64,000 nucleotides of DNA. It comes from Candidatus Latescibacterota bacterium (GTDB lineage: Bacteria; Latescibacterota; UBA2968). Below the pieces are notes generated by a model. The model had not been told where the DNA came from, did no database searches, and saw only the letters and a list, made by a program, of their open reading frames with translations. The position numbers and the translations under genes are program-made. The stretch covers positions 108,439-172,438 of the forward strand of contig JAJEDY010000060.1 of the NCBI GenBank assembly GCA_022821275.1, written 5' to 3'. Shown here piece after piece: positions 16,851 to 25,084 of the stretch (its first letter is position 1; the number at the start of each line of letters is the position of its first letter).

Positions 16851-17630
16851 ATGTCAGATACGACAACACAGTTGCATCCCGATCCCAAAGCCTGCGCTGT
16901 CGCTCGTGCGGTCTGTGACGTGGTCCATCCCAATACCGTCATCCTGTTCGGATCCCGCGCCCGGGGCGACTTTACACCCGATTCCGATATTGACCTGCTC
17001 ATCATCACTGACGCCCAGCAGATAGATCGGCAGGAATACATGCGCACGAGTGAGGCGGCTCGCCGCAAAGTCCAGGAAGTTTACGGCCACTCCATGGGCG
17101 TTGACCTTGTCCACCTGAGCGAGGACATTTTCCACGACGGTCGCCGTGCCCGAAATCATGTCGCAGGACAGGCTGTCCGCGACGGCGTCGATATACATGG
17201 CGCAAAAATAATCTATGACAACCCGGAACCGACCAACTGGCCTGACATACGACAGCGAATCATCAATGCCGAACGGGAACTTCGCGTTCTGAATGTCTTA
17301 GTTGAAGCAGATGCCGACCAGGAAGCCATCGGCTTCCACGCCCAACAGGCTCTTGAAAACGCGCTAAAAGGTTGGATCTCAGCACTCGATACCGACTACA
17401 AAAACACCCACGACCTATCCGACCTATCCGCCATCATCCGAACCCATCCCGAAGAGAACGACACGCCCGCCGGTGAAAAGCTGACATGGCTAACCGACTA
17501 TGCCGTAAGATATCGCTATCACGGCATAGAGGTCTGCGTGGAGGACCGCTTCGAATTGCTCGCTGCGGTAAAAGAAACCGTAGAAACCATCATCGCTCGC
17601 ATTCGGACACTGAGCAAAATGACTGAATAG
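16851..17630 (+). CDS. nucleotidyltransferase (MNT)-HEPN fusion protein
   Basis: A 259-residue fusion. Residues 15-110 are a minimal nucleotidyltransferase with the signature LFGSRARGDFTPDSDIDL (Gly34-Ser35 and the metal pair Asp46/Asp48). Residues 120-255 are a HEPN domain (EAIGFHAQQALENALKGWI, THDLSDL, and a YAVRYRYHG segment near residue 220). In two-gene MNT/HEPN systems the HEPN RNase toxin is silenced by AMPylation from the MNT partner; here both are on one chain. The usual Rx4-6H RNase motif is not clearly present, so toxicity is uncertain. First gene of the accessory island inside the ABC transporter locus. Confidence 0.88.
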   Translation: MSDTTTQLHPDPKACAVARAVCDVVHPNTVILFGSRARGDFTPDSDIDLLIITDAQQIDRQEYMRTSEAARRKVQEVYGHSMGVDLVHLSEDIFHDGRRARNHVAGQAVRDGVDIHGAKIIYDNPEPTNWPDIRQRIINAERELRVLNVLVEADADQEAIGFHAQQALENALKGWISALDTDYKNTHDLSDLSAIIRTHPEENDTPAGEKLTWLTDYAVRYRYHGIEVCVEDRFELLAAVKETVETIIARIRTLSKMTE

Positions 17631-17736
17631 GAAAGTGATGGATGCGTGGCGTATTACAGCGCGTCAATAGGTTTAGCCCACTATCCCATTAGGGAAAGAA
17701 GTAAAAATCCCATTCCCAAAATAAAATAGGAGAATT

Positions 17737-17790
17737 ATGGTGGGAGAAATAGAGCAGGTATTCCAATGGGTAAAGGATAATTTTGTGTAA
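17737..17790 (+). CDS. 17-residue micro-ORF (possible remnant)
   Basis: ATG at 17737 has a good AGGAG site (17729-17733) and reads MVGEIEQVFQWVKDNFV before TAA. It ends 12 bp before the DUF433 gene. No match recognised. It could be a leader peptide coupling translation into the DUF433 gene, or the surviving start of a lost gene. Reported because the ribosome site is strong; not a confident protein. Confidence 0.3.
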   Translation: MVGEIEQVFQWVKDNFV

Positions 17791-17802
17791 GAAAGGACAG
17801 CT

Positions 17803-18027
17803 ATGGCTACTCTAACAGATCGTATCACGGTCAATCCCAAGCAATGCGGGGGACGGCCCTGTATTCGGGGTATGCGGATTCGCGTCACTGATGTGCTGGA
17901 TTTGCTCGCTCACGACTTGACTCGTGAACAAATTCTATCAGAGCATCCAGATCTTGAACCTGAGGACATCCGCGCCTGTTTGCGGTTTGCCAGTGATCGG
18001 CTTAACCATCCAGTTCTCGCTGCATGA
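17803..18027 (+). CDS. DUF433-domain antitoxin
   Basis: A 74-residue protein with the complete DUF433 pattern: DRITVNPKQCGGRPCIRGMRI, the helix-turn-helix-like VTDVLDLLAHDLTREQILSEHP (continuous; shown in two parts) and LEPEDIRACLRFASD. DUF433 proteins are the antitoxin/DNA-binding partners of DUF5615 PIN-like toxins. AAAGGA lies before ATG. Its stop overlaps the ATG of the toxin remnant as ATGA, the usual coupling of such pairs. The toxin is frameshifted (next entry). Confidence 0.88.
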   Translation: MATLTDRITVNPKQCGGRPCIRGMRIRVTDVLDLLAHDLTREQILSEHPDLEPEDIRACLRFASDRLNHPVLAA

Positions 18028-18141
18028 CCCTTTGGCTCGACGCGCATATCTCACCCCAACTTGCTCCCTGGATGCATGATACTTTGGTATTGATGTGATC
18101 CATGTACGCGATCTGGACCTCTGGGAGAAGGAGAAAAACAA
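18024..18141 (+). pseudogene. frameshifted, truncated DUF5615 PIN-like toxin
   Basis: From ATG 18024 the frame reads MTLWLDAHISPQLAPWMHDT and then stops within a few codons. Shifting frame at about 18083 gives FGIDVIHVRDLDLWEKE and then TGA. Together these match the start of DUF5615 toxins (MxxLxDAHLSPxLAPWL, then FGxxxxHVRDLGL). The remaining two thirds of the domain, including the later acidic catalytic residues, are absent and replaced by the ribosome site of the next gene. The toxin half of the pair is therefore dead while the antitoxin frame is intact. Confidence 0.75.
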
Positions 18142-18516
18142 ATGATGTTAAGAAGATCGGACATTGAACATCCGACATTAATTGTAATTATCAGCCGCTA
18201 TTGGGATGAAGATCCCGCCACCTTGTATGATAGAACCCGTTTTGCTTGGAAGTTCTCATGGCGCGAGAGACAAAAAGCTGAGGGGGCAGAGGTCATTTTA
18301 GCTAGTTATAAACGTGAAATTGTAGGCGCATTCACCGCTGATGAATGGCTACCGGCAACTGCTGAGAATTGCCCAAGTCTGGGAAATGAACCGGACCGTT
18401 ACGGTTTTAATGGGCGTGAGGCCGAGCCTGAAATCCAAAATCTTTATGTAGGAAGACGGACTTCGGACGAATTGAGATCTTATGGTCGTTCATTTATGTT
18501 TGTAAATTGTCCATAG
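18142..18516 (+). CDS. hypothetical protein, possible PUA-like small domain
   Basis: A 124-residue protein of unknown function. A GGAGAAGGAG site precedes ATG-ATG. The pattern IVIISRYWDEDP, then a Trp/Arg-rich helix, EVILASYKREIVGAF, DRYGFNGREAEPEI and LYVGRRT resembles small standalone PUA/ASCH-like or defence-associated domains with a YxFxGxEA...YVGK signature; this is only a shape-based guess. It begins right after the toxin remnant and has the AT-richer composition of the island. A polar stop at FMFVNCP suggests the family's usual C-terminus (pv-YVN) is nearly complete. Confidence 0.5.
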   Translation: MMLRRSDIEHPTLIVIISRYWDEDPATLYDRTRFAWKFSWRERQKAEGAEVILASYKREIVGAFTADEWLPATAENCPSLGNEPDRYGFNGREAEPEIQNLYVGRRTSDELRSYGRSFMFVNCP

Positions 18517-18585
18517 TGAGGGTATGCGATGTATAAGCAGGCATTTTAAAAATAAATACAATAGTGTAGCACGCAATACGGTTTG

Positions 18586-18614
18586 TTGACACCTTTTTGG
18601 ATTTGGGCTATATT
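18586..18614 (+). promoter_or_regulatory. strong sigma70-type promoter for the HNH pair
   Basis: TTGACA at 18586-18591 and TATATT at 18609-18614 with an exact 17-bp spacer. The best consensus promoter in the window. The predicted start near 18621 leaves a leader of about 110 nt before the gene at 18732. The 215-bp gap 18517-18731 holds nothing else that was recognised. Confidence 0.65.
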
Positions 18615-18731
18615 GCTTGAAAGATCACTCTATTTTTTTAAGATACGACCTTATAGCACGCGGATACAACAGACACATAGTTTGTAAAGAAAAGAAAAAA
18701 TAATAGTTTAAATCCAGACCGGAGTTTCATA

Positions 18732-19112
18732 ATGGCAACATTTACGGTTGATGAATTGGTCAAAGCTGCTGAGCAATTGCCTCAAATAGATTTGGAGAAT
18801 TTGACGGCGCAGGTACTTACACTCAAGGCAAGGCGCACAGCACCAGAATTGTCGAAAAATGAAGCCGAGTTACTCCGGAATGTCAACCGGGGAATACCTG
18901 ATGCGTTACAGAATCGATATCGAGAACTTATTGCCGGCAGACGCGCAGAAACACTGACCGAATCCGAACAGGCCGAATTGCTTCACCTGACAAGTCAGGT
19001 TGAAAAATATGATACAGAACGGCTGAAATATCTTACTGAACTTGCCAATATTCGAAAAATTTCTCTGACAGAACTTTTGGATGAACTCGGCATTGAACCA
19101 GCCTATACATAA
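18732..19112 (+). CDS. hypothetical partner protein of the HNH nuclease
   Basis: A 126-residue, mostly helical, charged protein without membrane segments (TVDELVKAAEQLPQIDLENL at the start, LTESEQAELLHLTSQVEKYD in the middle, SLTELLDELGI at the end). Similar short helical proteins commonly precede small HNH endonucleases in cyanobacteria and other bacteria; the pair is separated here by only 3 bp. Its job is unknown; an antitoxin-like, chaperone or DNA-recognition partner is possible. Transcribed from the strong promoter at 18586. Confidence 0.6.
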   Translation: MATFTVDELVKAAEQLPQIDLENLTAQVLTLKARRTAPELSKNEAELLRNVNRGIPDALQNRYRELIAGRRAETLTESEQAELLHLTSQVEKYDTERLKYLTELANIRKISLTELLDELGIEPAYT

Positions 19113-19115
19113 GCT

Positions 19116-19544
19116 GTGAACACGAGACTGAAACAAGCTGTTATTCGTCGTGCCCAGGGATGCTGTGAATATTGTCAGAGCCAAGCTCGTTTTGCAACCC
19201 ACCCATTCTCTATTGAGCATATTCATCCGCTTAGTCGCGGAGGCGAAGATACGCTCAATAATTTGGCTCTGGCTTGCCAAGGATGTAATAACCACAAATA
19301 TACCAGAGTTGAGGCACTTGATCCCGTCAATGGTCAGCCCGTTCCACTCTTTCATCCAAGACAGCAATTTTGGATCGACCATTTCAGATGGGCGGATGGC
19401 TTCACCCACATTGTCGGAATTACGCCAACAGGTCGTGCAACTGTAGAGGCTTTACAACTGAACCGTAGAGGTCTGGTAAATTTGCGCCGAATCCTATTCG
19501 TCGCAGGTGTACACCCGCCATCAAATTTTGATCAAAATAGATAA
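19116..19544 (+). CDS. HNH endonuclease
   Basis: A 142-residue HNH nuclease starting at GTG. The zinc and catalytic pattern is complete: CEYCQSQ, SIEHIHPLSRGGEDTLNNLALAC (in continuous sequence, His-His, Asn) and CQGCNNHK. This is the McrA-like/free-standing HNH layout of about 140 residues, with a C-terminal segment (VPLFHPRQQFWIDHF) typical of the group. It may cut foreign DNA or act in a toxin-like or homing role. Translation is coupled to the preceding helical protein. Last gene of the island; a terminator follows. Confidence 0.88.
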   Translation: MNTRLKQAVIRRAQGCCEYCQSQARFATHPFSIEHIHPLSRGGEDTLNNLALACQGCNNHKYTRVEALDPVNGQPVPLFHPRQQFWIDHFRWADGFTHIVGITPTGRATVEALQLNRRGLVNLRRILFVAGVHPPSNFDQNR

Positions 19545-19587
19545 ATCTCCATAAAACTCCTTCAAAGATTGCTGTATCGGCCACAAA

Positions 19588-19620
19588 AAGCCCAACAGTC
19601 TAAACCGTTGGGCTTCTTCT
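19588..19620 (+). terminator. Rho-independent terminator after the HNH gene
   Basis: AAGCCCAAC (19588-19596) pairs with GTTGGGCTT (19607-19615) around a 10-nt loop, followed by a pyrimidine-rich TCTTCT. It marks the end of the inserted island before the permeases resume. Confidence 0.75.
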
Positions 19621-19702
19621 ATTAATGGATATTGCGCTTCGATTAAATTTGTCGGATATTGCTTGGGTATTCATTACGACAACTCTTTTTAAACAACTAC
19701 CC

Positions 19703-20713
19703 ATGCACATCTACATCCTCAAAAGATTACTGGCACTGATCCCCACGCTATTGGGCATCACAGTGCTGGTTTTTTTTATGGTGCATCTCGTCCCAGGAGA
19801 TCCGGCACAGATCATGCTGGGCGAACGGGCAAGTGCCGAAAGTCTGGCAGCCTTGAGACGCGACCTTGGCCTGGACCAGCCATTACACGTACAATTTGGA
19901 CGCTATCTATCCGACCTGCTACAAGGCGATCTGGGGCGATCTATTAAATCCCACGAACGGGTATCCGTCGAACTAATGGCGCGTTTTCCCGCCACTATGG
20001 AATTGACATTCGCAAGCATGATTTTTGCCTGCATACTCGGCATTGGTGCAGGTGTAGCATCCGCTGTTCGGCGCGGCACATGGTGGGATTATATCGGCAT
20101 GACCGCATCATTGGCAGGGGTCTCAGTGCCAATCTTCTGGCTGGGATTATTGCTCATCCTCGCCCTTGCCGTCTCCCTACCATTATTCCCCGTCTCTGGA
20201 CGACTCAGCTCTCATGTATTCATCCCCACATTTACCGGATTTTACCTCATAGACAGCCTGGTCGCAGGAGACCTTCCAGGTTTTGGCGACGCACTCTGGC
20301 ATTTAATCTTGCCAGGTATAACACTGGGCACCGTACCCGCCGCCGTTATCGCGCGCATGACCCGGTCGAGCTTACTGGAAGTCTTGCGCGAAGATTATGT
20401 ACGCACCGCCTGGGCAAAAGGCTTATCCGAACGGGTTGTCATATTGCGCCACGCACTGAAAAACGCATTCATCCCCGTCTTAACCGTAATCAGTTTGCAG
20501 TTCGGTTACCTCTTGGGCGGCGCTGTCTTGACCGAAAGTATTTTCGCCTGGCCTGGGGTCGGGCGCTGGTTGCTCCTCTCTGTTTACGCGCGCGACTTTC
20601 GAGCAATTCAAGGGGGCGTGCTAATTGTCGCCACGACCTTTGTCCTCATCAATCTAATCGCAGATTTGTTATACGCCTGGCTGGATCCACGGATCAAATA
20701 CGGTAAGGAATGA
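19703..20713 (+). CDS. ABC transporter permease (DppB/OppB-like)
   Basis: A 336-residue inner-membrane permease with about six transmembrane segments, starting MHIYILKRLLALIPTLLGIT. The family marks are VHLVPGDPA, DLGLDQPL, and the cytoplasmic EAA loop DYVRTAWAKGLSERVVILRH followed by FGYLLGGAVLTESIF. ATG 19703 is preferred over the in-frame ATG 19625, since the latter abuts the terminator and adds an untypical N-terminus. Pairs with the DppC-like permease downstream and, across the island, with the binding protein at 15179. Confidence 0.92.
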   Translation: MHIYILKRLLALIPTLLGITVLVFFMVHLVPGDPAQIMLGERASAESLAALRRDLGLDQPLHVQFGRYLSDLLQGDLGRSIKSHERVSVELMARFPATMELTFASMIFACILGIGAGVASAVRRGTWWDYIGMTASLAGVSVPIFWLGLLLILALAVSLPLFPVSGRLSSHVFIPTFTGFYLIDSLVAGDLPGFGDALWHLILPGITLGTVPAAVIARMTRSSLLEVLREDYVRTAWAKGLSERVVILRHALKNAFIPVLTVISLQFGYLLGGAVLTESIFAWPGVGRWLLLSVYARDFRAIQGGVLIVATTFVLINLIADLLYAWLDPRIKYGKE

Positions 20714-20722
20714 CGGCGCACA

Positions 20723-21592
20723 ATGGCACACACTCAAGACACCCTACAAACACCACCGCAAACCACCGCGCTATTGCTCTGGTATCGCTTGCGTAAAAAC
20801 CGTCTCTCCATTGTGGGAAGTATATTGATCGGTATCTTTTTGCTACTCGCCTTCGCAGCACCGTTGATAGCCCCTGCCGATCCAATGGCGCAGGCACTCT
20901 ACAATCGCTTATCGCCCCCAACACTCGAACATCCATTCGGCACAGATGATTTTGGCCGAGACATATTGAGCCGCGTCATCTATGGCGCGCGGATATCTCT
21001 GCGCGTCGGGGTATTCGCCGTACTAATCGCCCTCGTACTGGGCACCTTCATTGGGATCGTCGCTGGCTATTGGGGGGGATGGATAGATCAAATATTGATG
21101 CGTCTGATGGACCTGCTACTCGCCTTTCCGAGCATATTGCTCGCAATCGGCATCGTGGCTATTTTGGGGCCCGGCCTGGAAAACGCGATGTTAGCCGTCG
21201 GCATTGTGGCCATGCCCCAATATGCACGCCTGATTCGCGCGTCCGTCTTAACCGTAAAAGAAACCGATTATGTCATGGCCGCACGCGCCCTGGGAGCATC
21301 GGATTGGCGCATACTGTGTGTGGCTGTCCTGCCCAATTGTCTCGCCCCATTGATCGTCCAGGCGACATTGGGATTGGCAACCGCAATTCTCGACGCTGCT
21401 GGATTGAGCTTTCTCGGCCTGGGCGCGCAACCCCCAACGCCCGAATGGGGGGCGATGTTGAGTCAAGGACGCGAACTGATTGTGCGCGCACCCTGGGTAC
21501 TCACCTTTCCCGGTGGGGCGATATTTTTTACCGTACTGGCATTCAATCTGGTCGGCGATGGTCTGCGAGACGCACTGGATCCAAAGGCTTAA
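20723..21592 (+). CDS. ABC transporter permease (DppC/OppC-like)
   Basis: A 289-residue permease. The N-terminal OppC-N segment RLRKNRLSIVGSILIGIF is followed by HPFGTDDFGRDILSRVIYGAR, five further membrane spans and the EAA loop MAARALGASDWRILCVAVLP. It ends with ALDPKA as in DppC proteins. It forms the translocation pore with the DppB-like subunit 9 bp upstream. Cognate ATPases are not found next to it; the gene ends tail-to-tail (4-bp overlap) with a minus-strand M16 peptidase. Confidence 0.92.
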   Translation: MAHTQDTLQTPPQTTALLLWYRLRKNRLSIVGSILIGIFLLLAFAAPLIAPADPMAQALYNRLSPPTLEHPFGTDDFGRDILSRVIYGARISLRVGVFAVLIALVLGTFIGIVAGYWGGWIDQILMRLMDLLLAFPSILLAIGIVAILGPGLENAMLAVGIVAMPQYARLIRASVLTVKETDYVMAARALGASDWRILCVAVLPNCLAPLIVQATLGLATAILDAAGLSFLGLGAQPPTPEWGAMLSQGRELIVRAPWVLTFPGGAIFFTVLAFNLVGDGLRDALDPKA

Positions 21593-22824
21593 TTCAATTT
21601 TTCTATCGGACCGAGAGCGACAAGCGCGGGATCCGCATCGAGAGGATATTGTTCGAGATAATCGGCAATGCGTTCTGGCGTAACGGCATCGATCTCCGCG
21701 CGTTCTTCCTCGAGCGTTTTGAGCGGCGTATCAGTACTCAGACTGCCCACAATTTGGGAAAAGCGAGAAAGACCATTTTCCCCGCTGCAAATAATACCCG
21801 TGGTCTGCTTGGTCTTGGCGCGCTGGAGCGCGTCGTTATCAATACCGTTTTTTAAATCCGCCATTTCGCGCCGCACAATATCGAGAACCTGACCCGCATT
21901 TTGCGGATCCACGGACAGATAAACGTAAAAAAGCCCCGCATCGCTAAAATTAATATACTCCGCCGACGCTTCATCGGCCAGACCCTGTTGGATAACAGAC
22001 CAGTAGAGCCGGCTATTGGTCGATGCGCCCAAATAAGTAGAAAGCAGATCTGCAGTAGGAGCATGATCATCGGAAGATGGCGGCGCGGGAAGCGCGAGCG
22101 CGATATGTTCGCGTGCCACACCATCGCGTTGTACAACGCGGTTTGAAGCGTGAAAAGTCGGGATAGATTGCTCCCGACCATGATCAGATACCTGCCAGTC
22201 TCCGCAATGTGCGTCAACGGCGCGAATAATCTCATCGCGATCAAATGCACCCGTAATAACAAATGTGAGGTTATTGGGACCATAGCGCCGCTGGTGATAT
22301 TCCGCCATCACATCGCGGGTAATAGACTTCACAGTATCCTCTGTACCCAGCACACTCTGTCCCAGGGGATGAGTGCCAAAAGCCTCTTGAATGAGATCGT
22401 CGATAATAAGCGCGTCGGGCTGGTCGTGATACATCGCAATCTCTTCGAGAATAACCTTCTTTTCCATATCAAACTCGTCCAATGGCAAATTGGCGCGCAT
22501 CATATCGCTGAGAATCTCGATGGAATCCGTTGCCCGATCACTTTGCACCCAGTGAAAATAGGCCGTACCCTCCCACCAGGTGTAGGCATTCCACATAGCG
22601 CCCAGATCATCGACATCAAGCGAAAGTTGCCGCCAGTCGCGCTTGGGCGTCCCCTTGAAACACATGTGTTCGAGAAAATGTGAAATCCCCAACAGATCTG
22701 GGGCTTCGTCGCGCGATCCCGTCTGGGCAAAAAAACCCAGCGCAGCCGAACGAATGCGCGGAATCGTTTCAAAAACAAGCGTAAGACCATTGTCGAGGGT
22801 ATGCGTGGAAAAGGGTGAAGACAT
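21589..22824 (-). CDS. M16 family zinc peptidase (active subunit)
   Basis: A 411-residue pitrilysin/processing-peptidase-like protein. The inverted zinc motif is intact: His49-Phe-Leu-Glu52-His53 in GISHFLEHMCFKG, with the distal Glu in the LEEIAMY helix. The C-terminal half carries the substrate-binding R/Y motif (NSRLYWSVIQQGLADEASAE in continuous sequence). The start at 22824 is chosen for its AGGAG site; the longer frame to 22953 overlaps the upstream gene. Together with the degenerate M16 protein at 23767 it probably forms a heterodimer like bacterial M16B or mitochondrial MPP alpha/beta pairs. Confidence 0.92.
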   Translation of the reverse strand: MSSPFSTHTLDNGLTLVFETIPRIRSAALGFFAQTGSRDEAPDLLGISHFLEHMCFKGTPKRDWRQLSLDVDDLGAMWNAYTWWEGTAYFHWVQSDRATDSIEILSDMMRANLPLDEFDMEKKVILEEIAMYHDQPDALIIDDLIQEAFGTHPLGQSVLGTEDTVKSITRDVMAEYHQRRYGPNNLTFVITGAFDRDEIIRAVDAHCGDWQVSDHGREQSIPTFHASNRVVQRDGVAREHIALALPAPPSSDDHAPTADLLSTYLGASTNSRLYWSVIQQGLADEASAEYINFSDAGLFYVYLSVDPQNAGQVLDIVRREMADLKNGIDNDALQRAKTKQTTGIICSGENGLSRFSQIVGSLSTDTPLKTLEEERAEIDAVTPERIADYLEQYPLDADPALVALGPIEKLN

Positions 22825-22867
22825 GAGTTGCTCCTGGAGAAACGGTGAGACGTAAAACGCTGATAGA

Positions 22868-23731
22868 TTATAAATTCTTCGCCATTGCAATCGCTTTGTG
22901 TTCCGGCAAATAGGGTACATCAGTGCGATCCCAACTGCGCCTGCCAGCGACACAGTGAATACCCATCAGTTGACGCTTCTGGGGGGTATCGGCCCAATTG
23001 ACAATGCTTTGCGGTGGCGGACTCGATATCCATTTTTTCACGAAAAAAGGCATATAGCCATAAATAACGATGCGCCGATCCATCGCACTGGTATTGGCGC
23101 ATCCCGTATGCCAGCAGACCACGTTCCACAGCACGGCATCGCCGGCATTGAGAGTCATCTTCTCCATATTGGGCATGGTTTCCAGGGCATCTCCCGAATA
23201 TTCTTCTTTGGGCGGATAATCCGGATTTGTGTGCGTACCAGGCACCAGTGAAAAACATCCCATATCTTCGTGCTGATCGTCGATAAAATAAAAAACCTTA
23301 ATCTTGAGCGTATATTGCGGATGCGTCCACGGTGGCCAGTCTCTGTGCCAGTTCGTGTGGGCGGCGGTGCCCGCATGGTGATTGTGATAGAGCATCTCCA
23401 TCACCTGATAATCCGGTCCGACGATATTTTCCACATAGGGAATAACACTGGGATTATTGGCCAGATCGAGAATGGTCTCATCTGTGTCAAAATCCGGGCG
23501 AATAGTATGCGCGTGCGGCCCATTGCCATAGCCATTTCGGAATTTGCCGAGCCGAAGTTCTTTTTTTCGTTCTGCGAGCGTCTCTGACTCGCGGCGTTCA
23601 AAAGCCCGTCGCACCCGATCCAGACCGATGGGATCAATGGCATTTTTAATCACGACATACCCATTTTCATCGTAAAAAGCGCGCGCCTCGTCAGTTGGTG
23701 CCGAATATTGTATTGCATCATTTGTTGCCAT
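22868..23731 (-). CDS. phytanoyl-CoA dioxygenase (PhyH) family protein
   Basis: A 287-residue Fe(II)/2-oxoglutarate dioxygenase-like protein. The proximal motif is His129-Arg-Asp131 in TNWHRDWPPWTHP and the distal His lies in NVVCWHTGCANTS, with FSLVPGTHT between. AAGGAG lies before ATG. It sits between the two M16 subunits on the same strand, so the three are probably one transcript; whether the dioxygenase is functionally linked to peptide processing is unknown. The HRD form and the HTNWHRDWP stretch match the large PhyH subgroup abundant in Poribacteria and Latescibacteria-like genomes. Confidence 0.9.
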   Translation of the reverse strand: MATNDAIQYSAPTDEARAFYDENGYVVIKNAIDPIGLDRVRRAFERRESETLAERKKELRLGKFRNGYGNGPHAHTIRPDFDTDETILDLANNPSVIPYVENIVGPDYQVMEMLYHNHHAGTAAHTNWHRDWPPWTHPQYTLKIKVFYFIDDQHEDMGCFSLVPGTHTNPDYPPKEEYSGDALETMPNMEKMTLNAGDAVLWNVVCWHTGCANTSAMDRRIVIYGYMPFFVKKWISSPPPQSIVNWADTPQKRQLMGIHCVAGRRSWDRTDVPYLPEHKAIAMAKNL

Positions 23732-23766
23732 AAATTGCTCCTTGAAAATTGGATGACCTCTTACCT

Positions 23767-25005
23767 CTAACTACCTGTCTCCAGCGACCGAGGTCCTAAA
23801 ACCAGCAATGTACCAGGTGTTGGGGGAAAAGTCTCAATATGCTGCGGAATCTGATCAAGGGTAACGGCATCAATACCCGTGGCAATTTCGTCAATCGTAC
23901 GCACGCGGCCCTCGAGAAATAAATCTTCAATAATACCTCCAGCGCGACCCTCGGGTAAATCGCCAATGGTAAAAAGGCGGCCCTTGAGCACCGTCTTGGC
24001 CCGAATGAGTTCTTCGACAGTGACATCGCGGCGCAATCGCGCAAGCTCAGATTGGCAGACATCCAGAGTCTCCTGGGCACGGTCGGCAGTCGTGCCAGCA
24101 TAAACAGCCATTATACCGCCACCGCGGTATGCCTGATAAAAAGCCGACACACTATAAGCCAGGCCGCGTTTTTCGCGGACCTCTGTAAATAATCGGCTCG
24201 ATCCACTGCCGGAAAGGATGGCAATAGCGAGTTGACCAGCGTAATAGAGATCGTGGCCTCTTGGAACACCGCAAGAGAGCAGGCAAATATGGGCTTGCTC
24301 TGATAGCTTTTCGCGATGTACACTTCGATCAGCAACAGAAATGGGATGAAGCTCTCCACCGTCTGGCGCTTTGCCTGCCCACCCGCCAAAAACATCGCCA
24401 ACAGTCTCAATTGCGGTTTCCGCATCCAGACCGCCTGCAATCCCAATGAGCAAATGGCCTGGCCTGCAATGCACATCCCAATGGCGGCGAACACCCGCAG
24501 GTGTAATAGCCGACACAGTATCGGGTTCTCCAAGGGGAATCCTGCCCATCGGTGAGCCAAGCCCCGCCTTATAAGCCATATACATGGCTTGTTGTATGGG
24601 GTTGTCCTCCAGGCGTTTGAGTTCCTCAAGCGTGATGGTCTTGGCGATCTCGACCTGGTCACTGGGGAAAGACGCACTGCGAAAAAGTTCGGCATAAAGT
24701 TCGAGTGCGGATTTAAATTTATCGGGCAAAACTTGCGCGAGAAAAGAGGTATATTCGACGGAAGTCGAGGAACTACGCCTTATCCCCAGACCATCAAAAG
24801 CGTCAAATATGGCGCGTGCGTCGTGTCTGGGCGTACCTTTAAAAAGAACATCTTCTGCAATGCGCGTAATACCCAATCTGTCGTTGGGATCGTCTTTCGC
24901 GCCAAAAGTAAAACGGAACGCAACAACAACCGATTGCGCACCGGGCATGGGTTCGACAACCACGCGAATGCCGTTGTCGAGGGTATAAATTTGTGGCTCG
25001 GACAT
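23767..25005 (-). CDS. M16 family protein lacking the zinc-binding histidines (inactive subunit)
   Basis: A 412-residue M16-fold protein. At the place of HxxEH it has Arg48-Ile-Ala-Glu51-Asp52 (GITRIAEDVLFKGT), so both zinc-ligand histidines are replaced while the flanking LFKGTPRHD is kept. The C-terminal half retains the glycine-rich SGSGSSRLFTEVREKRGLAYS segment (in continuous sequence), typical of non-catalytic subunits. By analogy with MPP-alpha and other M16B pairs it should bind substrate and partner with the active subunit at 21589. GAGGAT lies just before ATG. Confidence 0.9.
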   Translation of the reverse strand: MSEPQIYTLDNGIRVVVEPMPGAQSVVVAFRFTFGAKDDPNDRLGITRIAEDVLFKGTPRHDARAIFDAFDGLGIRRSSSTSVEYTSFLAQVLPDKFKSALELYAELFRSASFPSDQVEIAKTITLEELKRLEDNPIQQAMYMAYKAGLGSPMGRIPLGEPDTVSAITPAGVRRHWDVHCRPGHLLIGIAGGLDAETAIETVGDVFGGWAGKAPDGGELHPISVADRSVHREKLSEQAHICLLSCGVPRGHDLYYAGQLAIAILSGSGSSRLFTEVREKRGLAYSVSAFYQAYRGGGIMAVYAGTTADRAQETLDVCQSELARLRRDVTVEELIRAKTVLKGRLFTIGDLPEGRAGGIIEDLFLEGRVRTIDEIATGIDAVTLDQIPQHIETFPPTPGTLLVLGPRSLETGS

Positions 25006-25084
25006 TGGATCCTCACATAAACTATAGGGGCAGTGCCTCTGTGATCAATGCAGGGGCGATACCTTTGCGCTCGCCCAATTGGTT

